A stretch of DNA of 35,406 bases from Collinsella sp. (GTDB lineage Bacteria > Actinomycetota > Coriobacteriia > Coriobacteriales > Coriobacteriaceae): assembly GCA_019419555.1 (NCBI GenBank), contig DXZR01000022.1:1-35406 (forward strand). The letters are read 5' to 3'. This document shows, piece after piece, positions 25,351-34,544 of the stretch; positions within the stretch are counted from its first letter, which is position 1, and the number at the start of each line of letters is the position of its first letter. Below the pieces are notes generated by a model. It did no database searches, was not told the DNA's origin, and saw nothing but the letters and a program-made list of their open reading frames with translations. The position numbers were made by a program, and so were the translations under genes.

Positions 25351-25364
25351 CGCACAGATGTTCG
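25351..25364. promoter_or_regulatory. Candidate LexA (SOS) box upstream of uvrA
   Basis: CGCACAGATGTTCG has a perfect GTTCG half-site and one mismatch in the CGAAC half-site of the Gram-positive LexA consensus CGAAC-N4-GTTCG. It lies 62 bp upstream of the uvrA ATG, where a LexA site would be expected. The core promoter is not clear. Confidence 0.5.
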
Positions 25365-25482
25365 TAATACAAGATTCGCAGACCTTTTGCTTTGCGTGTC
25401 GGGTGCTTTGTTTCTCGAAATGCCGTGGAAAGGTTAGAGTAATCTAAAACTGAACTTAATTTGCTGTAACAGAGGAACGTCC

Positions 25483-27636
25483 ATGACCGAAGATATCCCC
25501 CTTGAAATCACTTCGAGTGGCATGGCCAATCTGCCCATATTCATCGCCGTCCTTATCGTGGCCGCCGTCGTCGTGCGCGTGTATTTTTCAATCAGACACA
25601 ACGAAAAACCGCCCATTGCCCGCGTCTTTTGGTGCGCGATGCTCCTCATCCCGCTCGGCATGGTAGCTGCATGGATTACGAATCAATTGCTCGTAAATGA
25701 GGACTGTTCCCTATGGGTCCTTTCTTATTCGGCGCTCGGTGCTGCCGCCGTCATACTTCTTGTCGAGCCCTTGGTTTCGGGACTTATCGACCAAACCGAT
25801 CTTGCGACGGGAACGGTTGCCTGTATTTGCCGCGACATCCTTGTCGTCGCCGCTGTTTCAGCGCTCTCGTTCGTTTCACTCGAAATTGCCTGCAACGAAA
25901 CGTTCTATCGCATTCCCGCCAACTCATTCGGGTTTTCCGTTGGGCTGCTCGCGACGGTTCTGCTCTCCCTTTATTTGCTGGGACAGCGTCATGGAGGCGT
26001 CATGGCCCTCGTGCCCGTCGTCTGTTGCACCCTTGGCATTGCCGAGCACTTCGTCATAACGTTTAAAGGCGAGGCCATCCTGCCGAGCGACATTTTGGCA
26101 TTGGGCACCGCAATGGAAGTAAGTGAGGGATATGAGTTCACCTTCACTGCAGGAATCGTAACCTCACTCGCCCTGCTGGAGATTTCCCTGGGGCTTCTTT
26201 CGCTTATCCGACCGCGAAAGCTCCGTACGCCCGCCCATGTCTTCCCCGCAATCGCCGCTAACCTCTGCGCTTTTCTGCTAGTGACCGTTGTGGGGCTCTT
26301 GGGCTTTTCCAACATCGACTTGGAGCAGTCGCTGGATTTTGGATTTGACCGTTGGCAGCCCATCACCACGTATGCGTCTCAGGGTTTTATCACTTCGTTC
26401 ACCGAAATGGTCAACGAGTTGCCCATTGAAAAGCCCGAAGACTATACGCCCGATGAGGCGCAGAGCATCGAACAGGAGCTCGCCGCCGCCTACGACAGCA
26501 CGTATGGCTCGAGCGAGCAGCGCGCGGCGGCCGTTGCCCAGTTCAATGAAATCAAGCCGACGATTGTTGCCGTCATGAACGAGAGTTTTAGCGACCTTTC
26601 GTGCTTTGAGCAGCTCCAGGCGGCCGGGTACACCGGTCCCGCATTCTACAACTCGCTTCCCGACACACTTGTTCGCGGCACCATGCTCGCTTCGGTCACC
26701 GGTGGCGGAACGGCGAACTCCGAATTCGAATTTTTGACCGGAGCGACAACGGCCTTTGTCGGATTAGGCAAAATCCCCTATCAGCTGTATCAGATGAATA
26801 GTGTCAACAGCCTGGCAAAGGACCTTAAAGAGCTTGGGTATACTACTACTGCTATGCACCCGCAAAACCCCGTCAACTACCATCGAGATAAAATCTATCA
26901 GCAGCTGGGTTTTGGAGACTTTCTTTCAATCGGCGATTTCGAAGGTGCGCCCTATTACCATGCCGGCGTATGCGACTACGCCACCTACGACAAGATACTC
27001 GACCTGCTCAGAACCGACGAAGCCCCGCAGTTCATCTTTGACGTCACGATGCAAAATCACGGCGGCTACGACTATGGCACCGTTCCCGCCGAAGAGCTGA
27101 CAAACTATTGGGTCGAGGGAGCCAGCGAGGGCGCCAATAGCGCGCTCAATACCTATCTCACCTGCATCAATGCATCCGACCGGGACCTCGAGTACTTTAT
27201 CAATGAGCTCCGCAATATCGGCAGACCGGTTGTTCTTGTCTTTTTTGGCGACCATCAGCCGAGCGCCGCAACGACTCTCAACGACGAGCTGTACCCTCAG
27301 GAAGATACGGCAAGCCACGCTTTCCGTATCTATCAGTCGACCTATTTCGTCTGGGCCAACTATGAAATCGCCGGCAATACCGAGCTCAACGTCTACGACA
27401 CCGTCGGGGCAAACGAGATTGCAGCTATTACCCTTAATAAGATCGGCGCCCCGCTCACTGACTATCAAAAGGCCCTGCTTGCAACAAGGTCAGATGTGCC
27501 CACCATCAATGTCGCCGGCTATATTGGTGCCGACGGGCTGCGCTACGACTTGGAATCTGAAGACAGCCCATACGCCTCGACGATCGACAAGCTGCAGCGC
27601 ATGCAATACCTCGAGTTCGCCAGCAAAGTTCAGTAA
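25483..27636 (+). CDS. LTA synthase family phosphoglycerol transferase (membrane sulfatase-fold protein)
   Basis: This family transfers glycerol-phosphate from phosphatidylglycerol to cell-surface polymers. The 717-residue protein has about eight membrane segments in its first 280 residues, then an extracellular sulfatase-fold domain. Visible active-site parts are VAVMNESFSDL (metal-binding Glu region), GGGTANSEFEFLTG (the Thr is the likely nucleophile), MQNHGGYDYG and FFGDHQPS (metal-binding Asp/His). An ATG at 25483 is preceded by AGAGGA. The gene stands alone, with no polymer-export or glycosyltransferase genes nearby. It could make lipoteichoic acid, or decorate another surface glycan with glycerol-phosphate. 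Confidence 0.88.
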   Translation: MTEDIPLEITSSGMANLPIFIAVLIVAAVVVRVYFSIRHNEKPPIARVFWCAMLLIPLGMVAAWITNQLLVNEDCSLWVLSYSALGAAAVILLVEPLVSGLIDQTDLATGTVACICRDILVVAAVSALSFVSLEIACNETFYRIPANSFGFSVGLLATVLLSLYLLGQRHGGVMALVPVVCCTLGIAEHFVITFKGEAILPSDILALGTAMEVSEGYEFTFTAGIVTSLALLEISLGLLSLIRPRKLRTPAHVFPAIAANLCAFLLVTVVGLLGFSNIDLEQSLDFGFDRWQPITTYASQGFITSFTEMVNELPIEKPEDYTPDEAQSIEQELAAAYDSTYGSSEQRAAAVAQFNEIKPTIVAVMNESFSDLSCFEQLQAAGYTGPAFYNSLPDTLVRGTMLASVTGGGTANSEFEFLTGATTAFVGLGKIPYQLYQMNSVNSLAKDLKELGYTTTAMHPQNPVNYHRDKIYQQLGFGDFLSIGDFEGAPYYHAGVCDYATYDKILDLLRTDEAPQFIFDVTMQNHGGYDYGTVPAEELTNYWVEGASEGANSALNTYLTCINASDRDLEYFINELRNIGRPVVLVFFGDHQPSAATTLNDELYPQEDTASHAFRIYQSTYFVWANYEIAGNTELNVYDTVGANEIAAITLNKIGAPLTDYQKALLATRSDVPTINVAGYIGADGLRYDLESEDSPYASTIDKLQRMQYLEFASKVQ

Positions 27637-27696
27637 GCCCGCCCATTCGCTTGGACCCATCGTATTGCAAGCACGCTCGGCCCAAATGCATCGCAA

Positions 27697-27726
27697 ATGA
27701 CTCCCGCTCGCAAACGAGGGTACAAT
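27697..27726 (+). promoter_or_regulatory. Promoter of the mrp operon
   Basis: ATGACT (27697-27702), 18 bp, then TACAAT (27721-27726): 4/6 and 5/6 consensus matches. The predicted start lies about 50 bp before the mrp ATG at 27782. This supports that start over an in-frame ATG at 27725, which overlaps the -10 box. A short hairpin GGGGC-TCCG-GCCCC lies in the leader. Confidence 0.6.
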
Positions 27727-27781
27727 GACGCTCGTGTCACACCGCGGGGCTCCGGCCCCAACATATACAAAGGAGTCATAC

Positions 27782-28612
27782 ATGGGTTGCGAGCACGCAC
27801 AAGCAGCCGGCGGACAATCAACGCCGTCGCAATTTGAAGAGAATACGCTGTCGGAGGTCAAGCGCGTTATCGCTGTGCTTTCCGGCAAGGGAGGCGTCGG
27901 CAAGTCGTTTGTGACGGGCGCCATCGCAACCGAGCTCGCCCGCCGCGGCAACAAGGTTGGCATTCTCGACGCCGACATCACCGGCCCCTCCATCCCCAAA
28001 ATGTTCGGCATGAGCGGACGCCATGTCCATGCCCTCGGCAACCTCATGCTGCCCGAGATCTCCGAGCACGGCGTCAAGGTCATGAGCTCCAACCTGTTGC
28101 TCCAAAACGAAACCGATCCCGTCCTTTGGCGTGGCCCGGTTATCGCGGGCGCCATCAGGCAATTCTGGAGCGAGACCTCGTGGGGCCCCATCGACTACCT
28201 GCTGGTCGATATGCCTCCGGGAACGGGTGACGTCGCGCTCACCGTTTTCCAATCGCTGCCCGTCGATGGCATCGTCATCGTCACGAGCCCGCAAGACTTG
28301 GTCTCGATGATCGTCGCCAAGGCAGTCAACATGGCCGAGAAGATGAACGTCCCTATTCTGGGCATTGTCGAGAACATGAGCTATATCGAGTGCCCCGACT
28401 GCGGCAAGAAGATCGAGGTCTTTGGTAAGAGCAAGCTCCCCGAAGTCGCCGAGCGCTACAACCTCGACATCTTGGGTCAGCTTCCCATCAATCCGTCACT
28501 CGCCGAGGCCTGCGATAAGGGTGAAGTCGAGACCGCACTGCCCGATGACATGCTGCCCAAGGCCGTCTCCGCCGTTGAGGCCATCGCCCCGCACAAGACA
28601 GACGAGGCCTAA
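27782..28612 (+). CDS. mrp: Mrp/NBP35 family iron-sulfur cluster carrier ATPase
   Basis: Mrp (ApbC) proteins bind and hand over Fe-S clusters in the cytoplasm. The 276-residue product has the deviant Walker A GKGGVGKSF at about 35-43, the switch segment DADITGPSIPKMFG and DMPPGTGD. Near the C-terminus is the cluster-binding CPDC in YIECPDCGKKIEVFG. It lacks the N-terminal DUF59 domain of longer Mrp proteins and starts with MGCEHAQ. The ATG at 27782 has AAAGGAG. Its stop TAA directly abuts the GTG of the next gene, so the two are translationally coupled. The partner flavoprotein does not show obvious Fe-S motifs. Confidence 0.93.
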   Translation: MGCEHAQAAGGQSTPSQFEENTLSEVKRVIAVLSGKGGVGKSFVTGAIATELARRGNKVGILDADITGPSIPKMFGMSGRHVHALGNLMLPEISEHGVKVMSSNLLLQNETDPVLWRGPVIAGAIRQFWSETSWGPIDYLLVDMPPGTGDVALTVFQSLPVDGIVIVTSPQDLVSMIVAKAVNMAEKMNVPILGIVENMSYIECPDCGKKIEVFGKSKLPEVAERYNLDILGQLPINPSLAEACDKGEVETALPDDMLPKAVSAVEAIAPHKTDEA

Positions 28613-29884
28613 GTGAACGCAAGCGCCTTCTATGACGTCTTGGTGATCGGCGGCGGGGCCTCGGGCCTCGCCGCCGCCATTACGGCGGCGCGTGTCGACA
28701 AAAGGGTCTGCGTCGTCGAGCGCGACGTCGCCTGCGGTCTCAAGCTGCTCGCAACCGGAAACGGCCGCTGCAACCTCTCAAACGAATCCATCGACATTCG
28801 GCGATATAACCGCCCCGCCTTTGTCGAATCCATCATGGGCCCCCAACCCGAGCAAGATCTCGAGAGTTTTTTCTCCTCGCTGGGCATCATGACGATCCGT
28901 GAGGAAGGCCGCCTATACCCGCGCTCCCTTCGCGCCGAGTCGGTTCGCGATGCACTCCTCAATGCATGCGAGCGTTTGGGCATCACCCTACTCTGCGGAA
29001 CTAACGTCATTGCGGCTCATAAGGCTTCCGAAGGCTGGACGCTTCAGATCGACCGTCCCGCTCATGTACTCAAACCCAAAAAGCACGGCGACCGAAAGAC
29101 GGAGCTCCGTTCGCTTCGAAAGGCGTTAGCCGATACTCCTCGCACGAGCGATGCCCTGCAGGCAAGGGCCGTGGTTATCGCTACGGGCGGCAACCCCACC
29201 GGCATCGCCGAGGTGTTTAGCCTTCCCTTGACGCCCCTGCGCCCCGTCCTGTGCCCCGTATCGGCATCAGTCGTCGGCGACCGGACGGCACTCGGAACTC
29301 TGGATGGTCTGCGCGTCCGAGCCCGCTTAACGCTCTCGCGCAGCCACGAAGAGCTCTGGCGAGAAGATGGCGAAGTGCTGTTCCGTGCCTTCGGCATCTC
29401 AGGCGTCGCCGCCTTCAATCTCTCTCGCCGTATCAACCAGGGCGACACTGCTCTGATCGACTTCTTTCCAGATTTCTCCAAAGATGAGCTGCTCGATACG
29501 CTCGAGCAGCGTGTCAACGTGCTCGGCGATTTTTCGCCCCGAAACTCCCACTGGCTTGACGGCATGCTCGCCCCGCAGCTCTCACACGTCGTCTGTACGG
29601 CATTCGAGCGGTGCCATCCCGGCTCGCGCGATGTCATCCACCTGGTCTCAATCCTCAAGCACTTTAAACTGTCCGTCGAAGGGACGGCAGAGGAGCGCTC
29701 AGCACAGGTCACGCGTGGCGGCATATCTATCGAGTGCGTCTCGACACCCAATCTTTACGTGAACAGCACCACAGGCGCCCCGCTTTACGTCTGCGGAGAA
29801 GCGCTCGACATCGACGCCGATTGCGGAGGCTTTAACCTTGCGTGGGCCTGGATCTCGGGTATTCGCGCTGCAAGCAGCCTGTAG
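28613..29884 (+). CDS. HI0933/BaiN-like FAD-dependent oxidoreductase
   Basis: This 423-residue flavoprotein has the N-terminal dinucleotide-binding motif VLVIGGGASGLAAAITAA. It also has the family hallmark GLKLLATGNGRCNLSN (about 42-57), EEGRLYPRS, VVIATGGNPTG and the C-terminal FAD-contact segment GEALDIDADCGGFNLAWAW. That is the HI0933-like family, which includes BaiN, a flavoprotein linked to bile-acid 7-dehydroxylation in gut clostridia. Most members have no proven reaction. Its start is a GTG right after the mrp stop, with GAGG upstream in the mrp coding end. I cannot assign a substrate. Confidence 0.85.
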   Translation: MNASAFYDVLVIGGGASGLAAAITAARVDKRVCVVERDVACGLKLLATGNGRCNLSNESIDIRRYNRPAFVESIMGPQPEQDLESFFSSLGIMTIREEGRLYPRSLRAESVRDALLNACERLGITLLCGTNVIAAHKASEGWTLQIDRPAHVLKPKKHGDRKTELRSLRKALADTPRTSDALQARAVVIATGGNPTGIAEVFSLPLTPLRPVLCPVSASVVGDRTALGTLDGLRVRARLTLSRSHEELWREDGEVLFRAFGISGVAAFNLSRRINQGDTALIDFFPDFSKDELLDTLEQRVNVLGDFSPRNSHWLDGMLAPQLSHVVCTAFERCHPGSRDVIHLVSILKHFKLSVEGTAEERSAQVTRGGISIECVSTPNLYVNSTTGAPLYVCGEALDIDADCGGFNLAWAWISGIRAASSL

Positions 29885-29894
29885 CCGCGCAGTC

Positions 29895-29950
29895 TATAAT
29901 CAAAAACGCATTCGGGCCGTCTGGGATACCGGACGGCCTCTTTCTTGCCT
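29895..29950 (+). promoter_or_regulatory. TATAAT box followed by hairpin and T-tract
   Basis: A perfect TATAAT (29895-29900) is followed by a 7-bp stem GGCCGTC / GACGGCC (29915-29938) and the tail TCTTTCTTG. The SD of the next gene comes next. It is either a terminator for the mrp unit next to a chance -10, or a promoter whose leader contains an attenuator. I see no good -35. Confidence 0.45.
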
Positions 29951-29964
29951 CTAAGGAGACCTCG

Positions 29965-31605
29965 ATGATCGAAATCACCCAAGTCAACGCGACGCTCGAT
30001 GAGGCCGGCGACGAAAACGCCTGCCTTGCTATTGGCAGACGCGCCGTCAAACGAGCCCTGCGATGCGAGGATTCCCAGATTAAAGCCATTGAGCTCCATC
30101 GCAAGTCAATCGACGCCCGTAAAAAGCGAGATGTTCATTTTATTTTGAGCTTTCGAGTTGAGCTGACAAGCTCCCGACTCGAACAGGAAGTGGTCGACCG
30201 CGTCGCCGAGCGCAACCGCTCGCGCATCCGCATGGTTGACGGCGAGGCTCCTTCATTCCCCAACCCCGTCCCGAATGCACCCAAGGGGCGTCCCGTCGTT
30301 GTCGGCGCCGGTTGCGCCGGTCTCTTCGCCGCCCTGACCCTTGCCGAAGCGGGCCTTAAACCCCTGCTCATCGAGCGCGGCGACCCGGCATTTCGCCGCT
30401 CACATGCGATCGACCTCTTTCTAAAGGAGCGCATCCTCGACCCCGAGAGCAATATCCAGTTTGGTCTGGGCGGCGCGGGGACCTTCTCGGACGGCAAGCT
30501 CAATACGGGAACCAAAAATCCCGCCCATCGCCTTATCCTCGAGACCTTCGTCGAAGCGGGCGCTCCCCGCGATATTCTATGGGATGCAAAACCGCATATT
30601 GGCTCCGACATCCTCCCCGCCGTCGTTACCAGCATCTCCCAGCGCATTGAACAGCTCGGAGGAACCGTTCGCTATCGAACGAAACTCGTTGACATTCACA
30701 CTGACACATCTGGCGCCATTGTCGGTATCGACATCCAGTCGTCCCACGACGCGACAAGCGAGTCAATCAACACAAAGCATCTCATCCTTGCTTGCGGTCA
30801 TTCTGCCCGCGACGTATTCGAGGTTCTCAAAACCCATGATGTCGCCCTCGCTCAAAAGACGTTTGCCATGGGCGTTCGCATCGAACACCCGCAGTGTGAT
30901 ATCGATCGGGCGCAATATGGCCCCGCGGCGGGTCATCCCGCGCTCGGAGCAGCCCCCTATAAGCTCGTTACCCATCTTCCCAACGGCCGCAGCGTATTCT
31001 CATTCTGCATGTGTCCTGGCGGACAGGTTGTCGCAGCCTCTTCAGAGCCCGGCCATCTGTGCGTCAACGGCGCCAGTCTCAACGCCCGCGCCGGCCGCAA
31101 CGCAAACGCCGCTCTCCTCGTTAACGTCACGCCCGACGATCTCCCCAGCGACGATCCTCTTGCAGGCGTAGAACTCCAGCGCATTTGCGAGCGGGCTGCC
31201 TATCGCCTTGGCGGCTCCAACTGGAACGCACCGGCACAGCTCGTCGGCGATTTCCTTGCAGAACGCGCCAGCACGACATGCGGCAAGGTAAAGCCCACCT
31301 ATCCGCTCGGCGTGACTTGGACAGCAATCGATGAGTCATTGCCGCAACATATCATCGAGTCGCTTCGTCTGGGAATTCCCTTACTCGGCAAAAAACTGCG
31401 TGGCTACGACCATCCCGATGCCGTCCTCACCGGTGTTGAGACACGCTCGAGCTCTCCGGTCACCGTTACTCGAGACCGTCAATGCCACGCTGTATCGACC
31501 CCGGGGCTCTACCCTTGCGGCGAGGGGGCCGGATATGCCGGAGGAATCATGAGCGCAGCTACCGATGGCATCCGTTGCGCCGAAGCCCTGATCGCAGACC
31601 TCTAG
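29965..31605 (+). CDS. FAD-dependent dehydrogenase of the COG2509 type
   Basis: The 546-residue product has an N-terminal domain of about 100 residues rich in basic residues, including CLAIGRRAVKRALRCEDSQI and DVHFILSFRVEL. The FAD-binding motif VVVGAGCAGLFAALTLAEAG follows, then FGLGGAGTFSDGKLNTGTKN (highly characteristic of this family). C-terminal blocks are KPTYPLGVTW and LYPCGEGAGYAGGIMSAATDGIR. It fits the uncharacterised FAD-dependent dehydrogenases of COG2509. The ATG at 29965 has AAGGAG; 41 upstream in-frame codons lie over the terminator and the previous gene and are not coding. It ends at a bidirectional terminator facing uvrB. The substrate is unknown. Confidence 0.87.
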   Translation: MIEITQVNATLDEAGDENACLAIGRRAVKRALRCEDSQIKAIELHRKSIDARKKRDVHFILSFRVELTSSRLEQEVVDRVAERNRSRIRMVDGEAPSFPNPVPNAPKGRPVVVGAGCAGLFAALTLAEAGLKPLLIERGDPAFRRSHAIDLFLKERILDPESNIQFGLGGAGTFSDGKLNTGTKNPAHRLILETFVEAGAPRDILWDAKPHIGSDILPAVVTSISQRIEQLGGTVRYRTKLVDIHTDTSGAIVGIDIQSSHDATSESINTKHLILACGHSARDVFEVLKTHDVALAQKTFAMGVRIEHPQCDIDRAQYGPAAGHPALGAAPYKLVTHLPNGRSVFSFCMCPGGQVVAASSEPGHLCVNGASLNARAGRNANAALLVNVTPDDLPSDDPLAGVELQRICERAAYRLGGSNWNAPAQLVGDFLAERASTTCGKVKPTYPLGVTWTAIDESLPQHIIESLRLGIPLLGKKLRGYDHPDAVLTGVETRSSSPVTVTRDRQCHAVSTPGLYPCGEGAGYAGGIMSAATDGIRCAEALIADL

Positions 31606-31632
31606 CGCACGAATTCCAGCACGCAAAAGACA

Positions 31633-31666
31633 CAGGCCCCGAGCTCCACAGGGAACTCGGGGCCTG
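31633..31666. terminator. Bidirectional terminator between convergent genes
   Basis: CAGGCCCCGAG / CTCGGGGCCTG form an 11-bp perfect stem. Both sides are T-rich: TTCGCTATTTC on plus and TGTCTTTTG on minus. It serves the flavoprotein gene (plus) and uvrB (minus). Confidence 0.88.
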
Positions 31667-31670
31667 TTCG

Positions 31671-33911
31671 CTATTTCTTAAACCGTGCACCCTGGCGTTT
31701 TCTGCCCGATGCGAACGTGGAACCCTTGCGGGCCTGCGAACGTAAGCGCTCGATCGTCTCGTCCTCAGACGCACCCTCGAGCATCGCCCGAATCTGAACG
31801 ACAGCATCGCGCAGGCGCGCCGCCTCCTCAAAGTCCATGGCGGCAGAAGCGTTGCGCATATCCTCTTCCATGGTTTCGACGATCCGCACAAGCTCGTCAT
31901 GCGGCAGTTCTTCCAACTGCTCCGCAAGTGTCTGCTCGGGTGCCACCGTTTCCGGCACGCCGCCCTCGCCCGACTCATCGGGCGTATAGAATGCGCCATG
32001 GCCAAGGGAGTCGCCCTTCGAGCGCCCCTTGGAACCCACAGTCTTTTCGGCCTCGGCAATAAAGCTCGAAATGTCGTTAATGGCCTTGCGGACCGTCTTG
32101 GGCACAATGCCATGCTCTTCGTTATATGCCATCTGAATCTCGCGACGGCGCTGCGTCTCCTCGATGGCTTCTTTCATCGAATCGGTCACAACGTCTGCAT
32201 ACATGATGACCTCGCCGTCGGCATTACGGGCCGCACGGCCAATCGTCTGAATCAACGAACGGCGATTGCGCAAGAAGCCTTCCTTGTCAGCGTCGAGAAT
32301 TGCCACCAGCGAGACCTCGGGGAGATCCAGACCCTCGCGGAGCAGGTTGATGCCAACGAGAACATCAATCTTTCCCTCGCGCAGCGTTCGCAGGATCTCG
32401 ACACGGTCCATCGTCGCTGTATCGGAGTGCATGTAGTTGACCTTAATGCCGGCATCGAGCAGGTGATCGGTCAGATCCTCGGCCATGCGCTTGGTCAGCG
32501 TGGTCACCAGCACGCGCTCCTTACGGGCCACGCGCTCGCGAATCTCGTCCTCAAGATCGTCAATCTGGCCTCGGACCGGACGAACGTCGATTTTGGGATC
32601 GAGCAGGCCGGTCGGTCGAATGATCTGTTCAACATCGTTTTGACTCACACGCAACTCATAGTCGCCTGGCGTGGCCGAGACGTAAATGAACTGCGGAATC
32701 CTCGCCTCAAACTCATCGAAACGAAGCGGGCGGTTATCGAGCGCCGACGGAAGACGAAAACCATGCTCAACAAGCGTAACTTTGCGCGAACGGTCGCCTT
32801 CGTGCATACCGCGAATCTGCGGCACCGTCACATGGCTCTCGTCGATGATGCAAAGCATATCCTTGGGGAAGTAGTCAATCAAGGTAAACGGCGGTTCACC
32901 CGGCTTACGTCCATCCAGATGGCGCGAGTAGTTTTCGATGCCGTTGCAAAAGCCCATCGTCTCGAGCATCTCGAGGTCATAATCGGTCCGCTGCTGCAGA
33001 CGTTGCGCCTCGAGCAACTTGTCGGTCGCCTTGAGCTCCGCCACGCGCTTCTCGCACTCTTCGCTGATTGATTTCAGGGCCGCCTTGACCTTTGGCTTCT
33101 CGGTCACGTAGTGCGAAGCCGGCCACACGGGAATCGCTTCGTACTCACGTAGCATTTCGCCGGTGACCTCATCGATCTCGGCAATCAGCTCGACCTCGTC
33201 GCCAAAGAACTCAAAGCGCAACGGATGCTCGGCATAGGGCGGATATACGTCGACAACATCGCCGCGCACGCGGAAGGTGCCACGTGCCAGGTCATAGTCA
33301 TTGCGGTCGTATTGAATGTCAATGAGCGCATGGATGAAGTCGTCGCGCTCGAGCGGCACCTTCTTATCGACGTTCGGCGCCAGGCCCGCATAGTCCTCGG
33401 GAGAACCGATGCCATAGATGCACGAGACCGATGCGACGACAATCACATCCCGTCGAGAAAGCAGCGATGCCGTCGCCTGATGGCGCAGCATCTCGACCTC
33501 CTCGTTAATCGAGGAGTCTTTCTCGATATACGTATCACTCTGCGGTACATATGCCTCGGGCTGATAGTAGTCGTAGTACGAGACGAAGTAGACCACGGCG
33601 TTGTTGGGAAAGAATTCTTTGAGCTCGCTCGCGAGCTGGGCGGCGAGGGTTTTGTTGGGGGCCATGACCAGCGTTGGCTTACCGAGAGCTTCGATGGTCT
33701 TGGCCATGGTAAAGGTCTTGCCCGAGCCGGTTACGCCCAGCAAAACCTGATAGCGGTCTCCGTCCCTCACACCCTGCACAAGCGACTCAATGGCCTTTGG
33801 CTGGGAACCTGCAGGCTCATAGGGAGACACGACCTCAAACGGCACCTCAGAGCCCTTAACGCCAAAGCGTTTGAGCTCTCCGCCAACACGCTCAACTTCA
33901 AAATCCGCCAT
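31671..33911 (-). CDS. uvrB: Excinuclease ABC subunit B
   Basis: UvrB is the helicase-like subunit that verifies DNA damage and recruits UvrC. The 746-residue product has Walker A LLGVTGSGKTFTMA near residue 60 and the beta-hairpin YYDYYQPEAYVPQSDTYIEK that locks onto DNA. It also has DESHVTVPQ, SATPGDYEL, GINLLREGLDLPEV and QTIGRAARN. A UVR motif (MDFEEAARLRDAVVQIRAML) near the C-terminus binds UvrC, followed by a basic tail. At 746 residues it is somewhat longer than many UvrB proteins because of an acidic linker before the UVR motif. The ATG at 33911 has AGGAG. A -10 TATACT lies at 33937-33942 with no clear -35. Confidence 0.97.
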   Translation of the reverse strand: MADFEVERVGGELKRFGVKGSEVPFEVVSPYEPAGSQPKAIESLVQGVRDGDRYQVLLGVTGSGKTFTMAKTIEALGKPTLVMAPNKTLAAQLASELKEFFPNNAVVYFVSYYDYYQPEAYVPQSDTYIEKDSSINEEVEMLRHQATASLLSRRDVIVVASVSCIYGIGSPEDYAGLAPNVDKKVPLERDDFIHALIDIQYDRNDYDLARGTFRVRGDVVDVYPPYAEHPLRFEFFGDEVELIAEIDEVTGEMLREYEAIPVWPASHYVTEKPKVKAALKSISEECEKRVAELKATDKLLEAQRLQQRTDYDLEMLETMGFCNGIENYSRHLDGRKPGEPPFTLIDYFPKDMLCIIDESHVTVPQIRGMHEGDRSRKVTLVEHGFRLPSALDNRPLRFDEFEARIPQFIYVSATPGDYELRVSQNDVEQIIRPTGLLDPKIDVRPVRGQIDDLEDEIRERVARKERVLVTTLTKRMAEDLTDHLLDAGIKVNYMHSDTATMDRVEILRTLREGKIDVLVGINLLREGLDLPEVSLVAILDADKEGFLRNRRSLIQTIGRAARNADGEVIMYADVVTDSMKEAIEETQRRREIQMAYNEEHGIVPKTVRKAINDISSFIAEAEKTVGSKGRSKGDSLGHGAFYTPDESGEGGVPETVAPEQTLAEQLEELPHDELVRIVETMEEDMRNASAAMDFEEAARLRDAVVQIRAMLEGASEDETIERLRSQARKGSTFASGRKRQGARFKK

Positions 33912-33962
33912 GGATACTCCTAACTCATACATCTGCAGTATACGCAGGCGGCAGGCATAGTC

Positions 33963-34544
33963 CTATACGAACCGGTCGGGATAGAGGGTCTTATAGCGAA
34001 CCCAGGCATTATTGACACGAATCAAATAAGCTTGCGTCTCGGGGAAGGTAATCGCGTTATGGAGCGATGTGTTTTGCTGCGCCCACCCATCGACATTGCC
34101 CATTCCGGCATTGTAAGCAGCAATAGCGCTATCCGTCGAGCCATTGAAATATGTCAGCAGGTACGAGAGATATGCGCACCCAAATTCAATATTCGAAGCG
34201 GGGTCATTCAGGTTATCGGCAGAATACTCGTCCCCGTCGACAAGGCCCTTGGCGATCATATCCTGAGCGGTTTCGGGCATAAGTTGCATGAGACCTTGGG
34301 CGCCCTGGTTTGATTCCGCCTCGGGATCCCAGTTTGATTCCGACTTGATGACGGCACATACCAGATACGGATCGAGATTATGCGAAATGCTGGACTGCTT
34401 TACATACGCCTCATAGTCAATCGGATAGAACGGTTTAAAGAAAGCGGCGGGAGCACACGAGTAAACGAGCGAGATAAGGCCAAAGACGAAAACGACAGTC
34501 AGGGGCACAAGGCGATACCACGTAAAGAAGCGCGTCTTAGGCAT
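33963..34544 (-). CDS. Membrane-anchored lytic transglycosylase (SLT domain)
   Basis: Lytic transglycosylases cleave peptidoglycan glycan strands. The 193-residue product has a short basic N-terminus and a hydrophobic anchor at about 12-31. Its SLT domain has VIKSESNWDPEAESNQGAQG, where the first Glu is the expected catalytic acid, LMQLMPETAQD and AIAAYNAGMGNVDGW. There is no other recognisable domain, so it is a minimal Slt/MltE-like enzyme acting outside the membrane. The ATG at 34544 has AAGGGG. A longer in-frame extension runs through coaE and lacks support. It overlaps the coaE stop by 8 bp, so translation is probably coupled, although the functions are unrelated. Confidence 0.88.
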   Translation of the reverse strand: MPKTRFFTWYRLVPLTVVFVFGLISLVYSCAPAAFFKPFYPIDYEAYVKQSSISHNLDPYLVCAVIKSESNWDPEAESNQGAQGLMQLMPETAQDMIAKGLVDGDEYSADNLNDPASNIEFGCAYLSYLLTYFNGSTDSAIAAYNAGMGNVDGWAQQNTSLHNAITFPETQAYLIRVNNAWVRYKTLYPDRFV

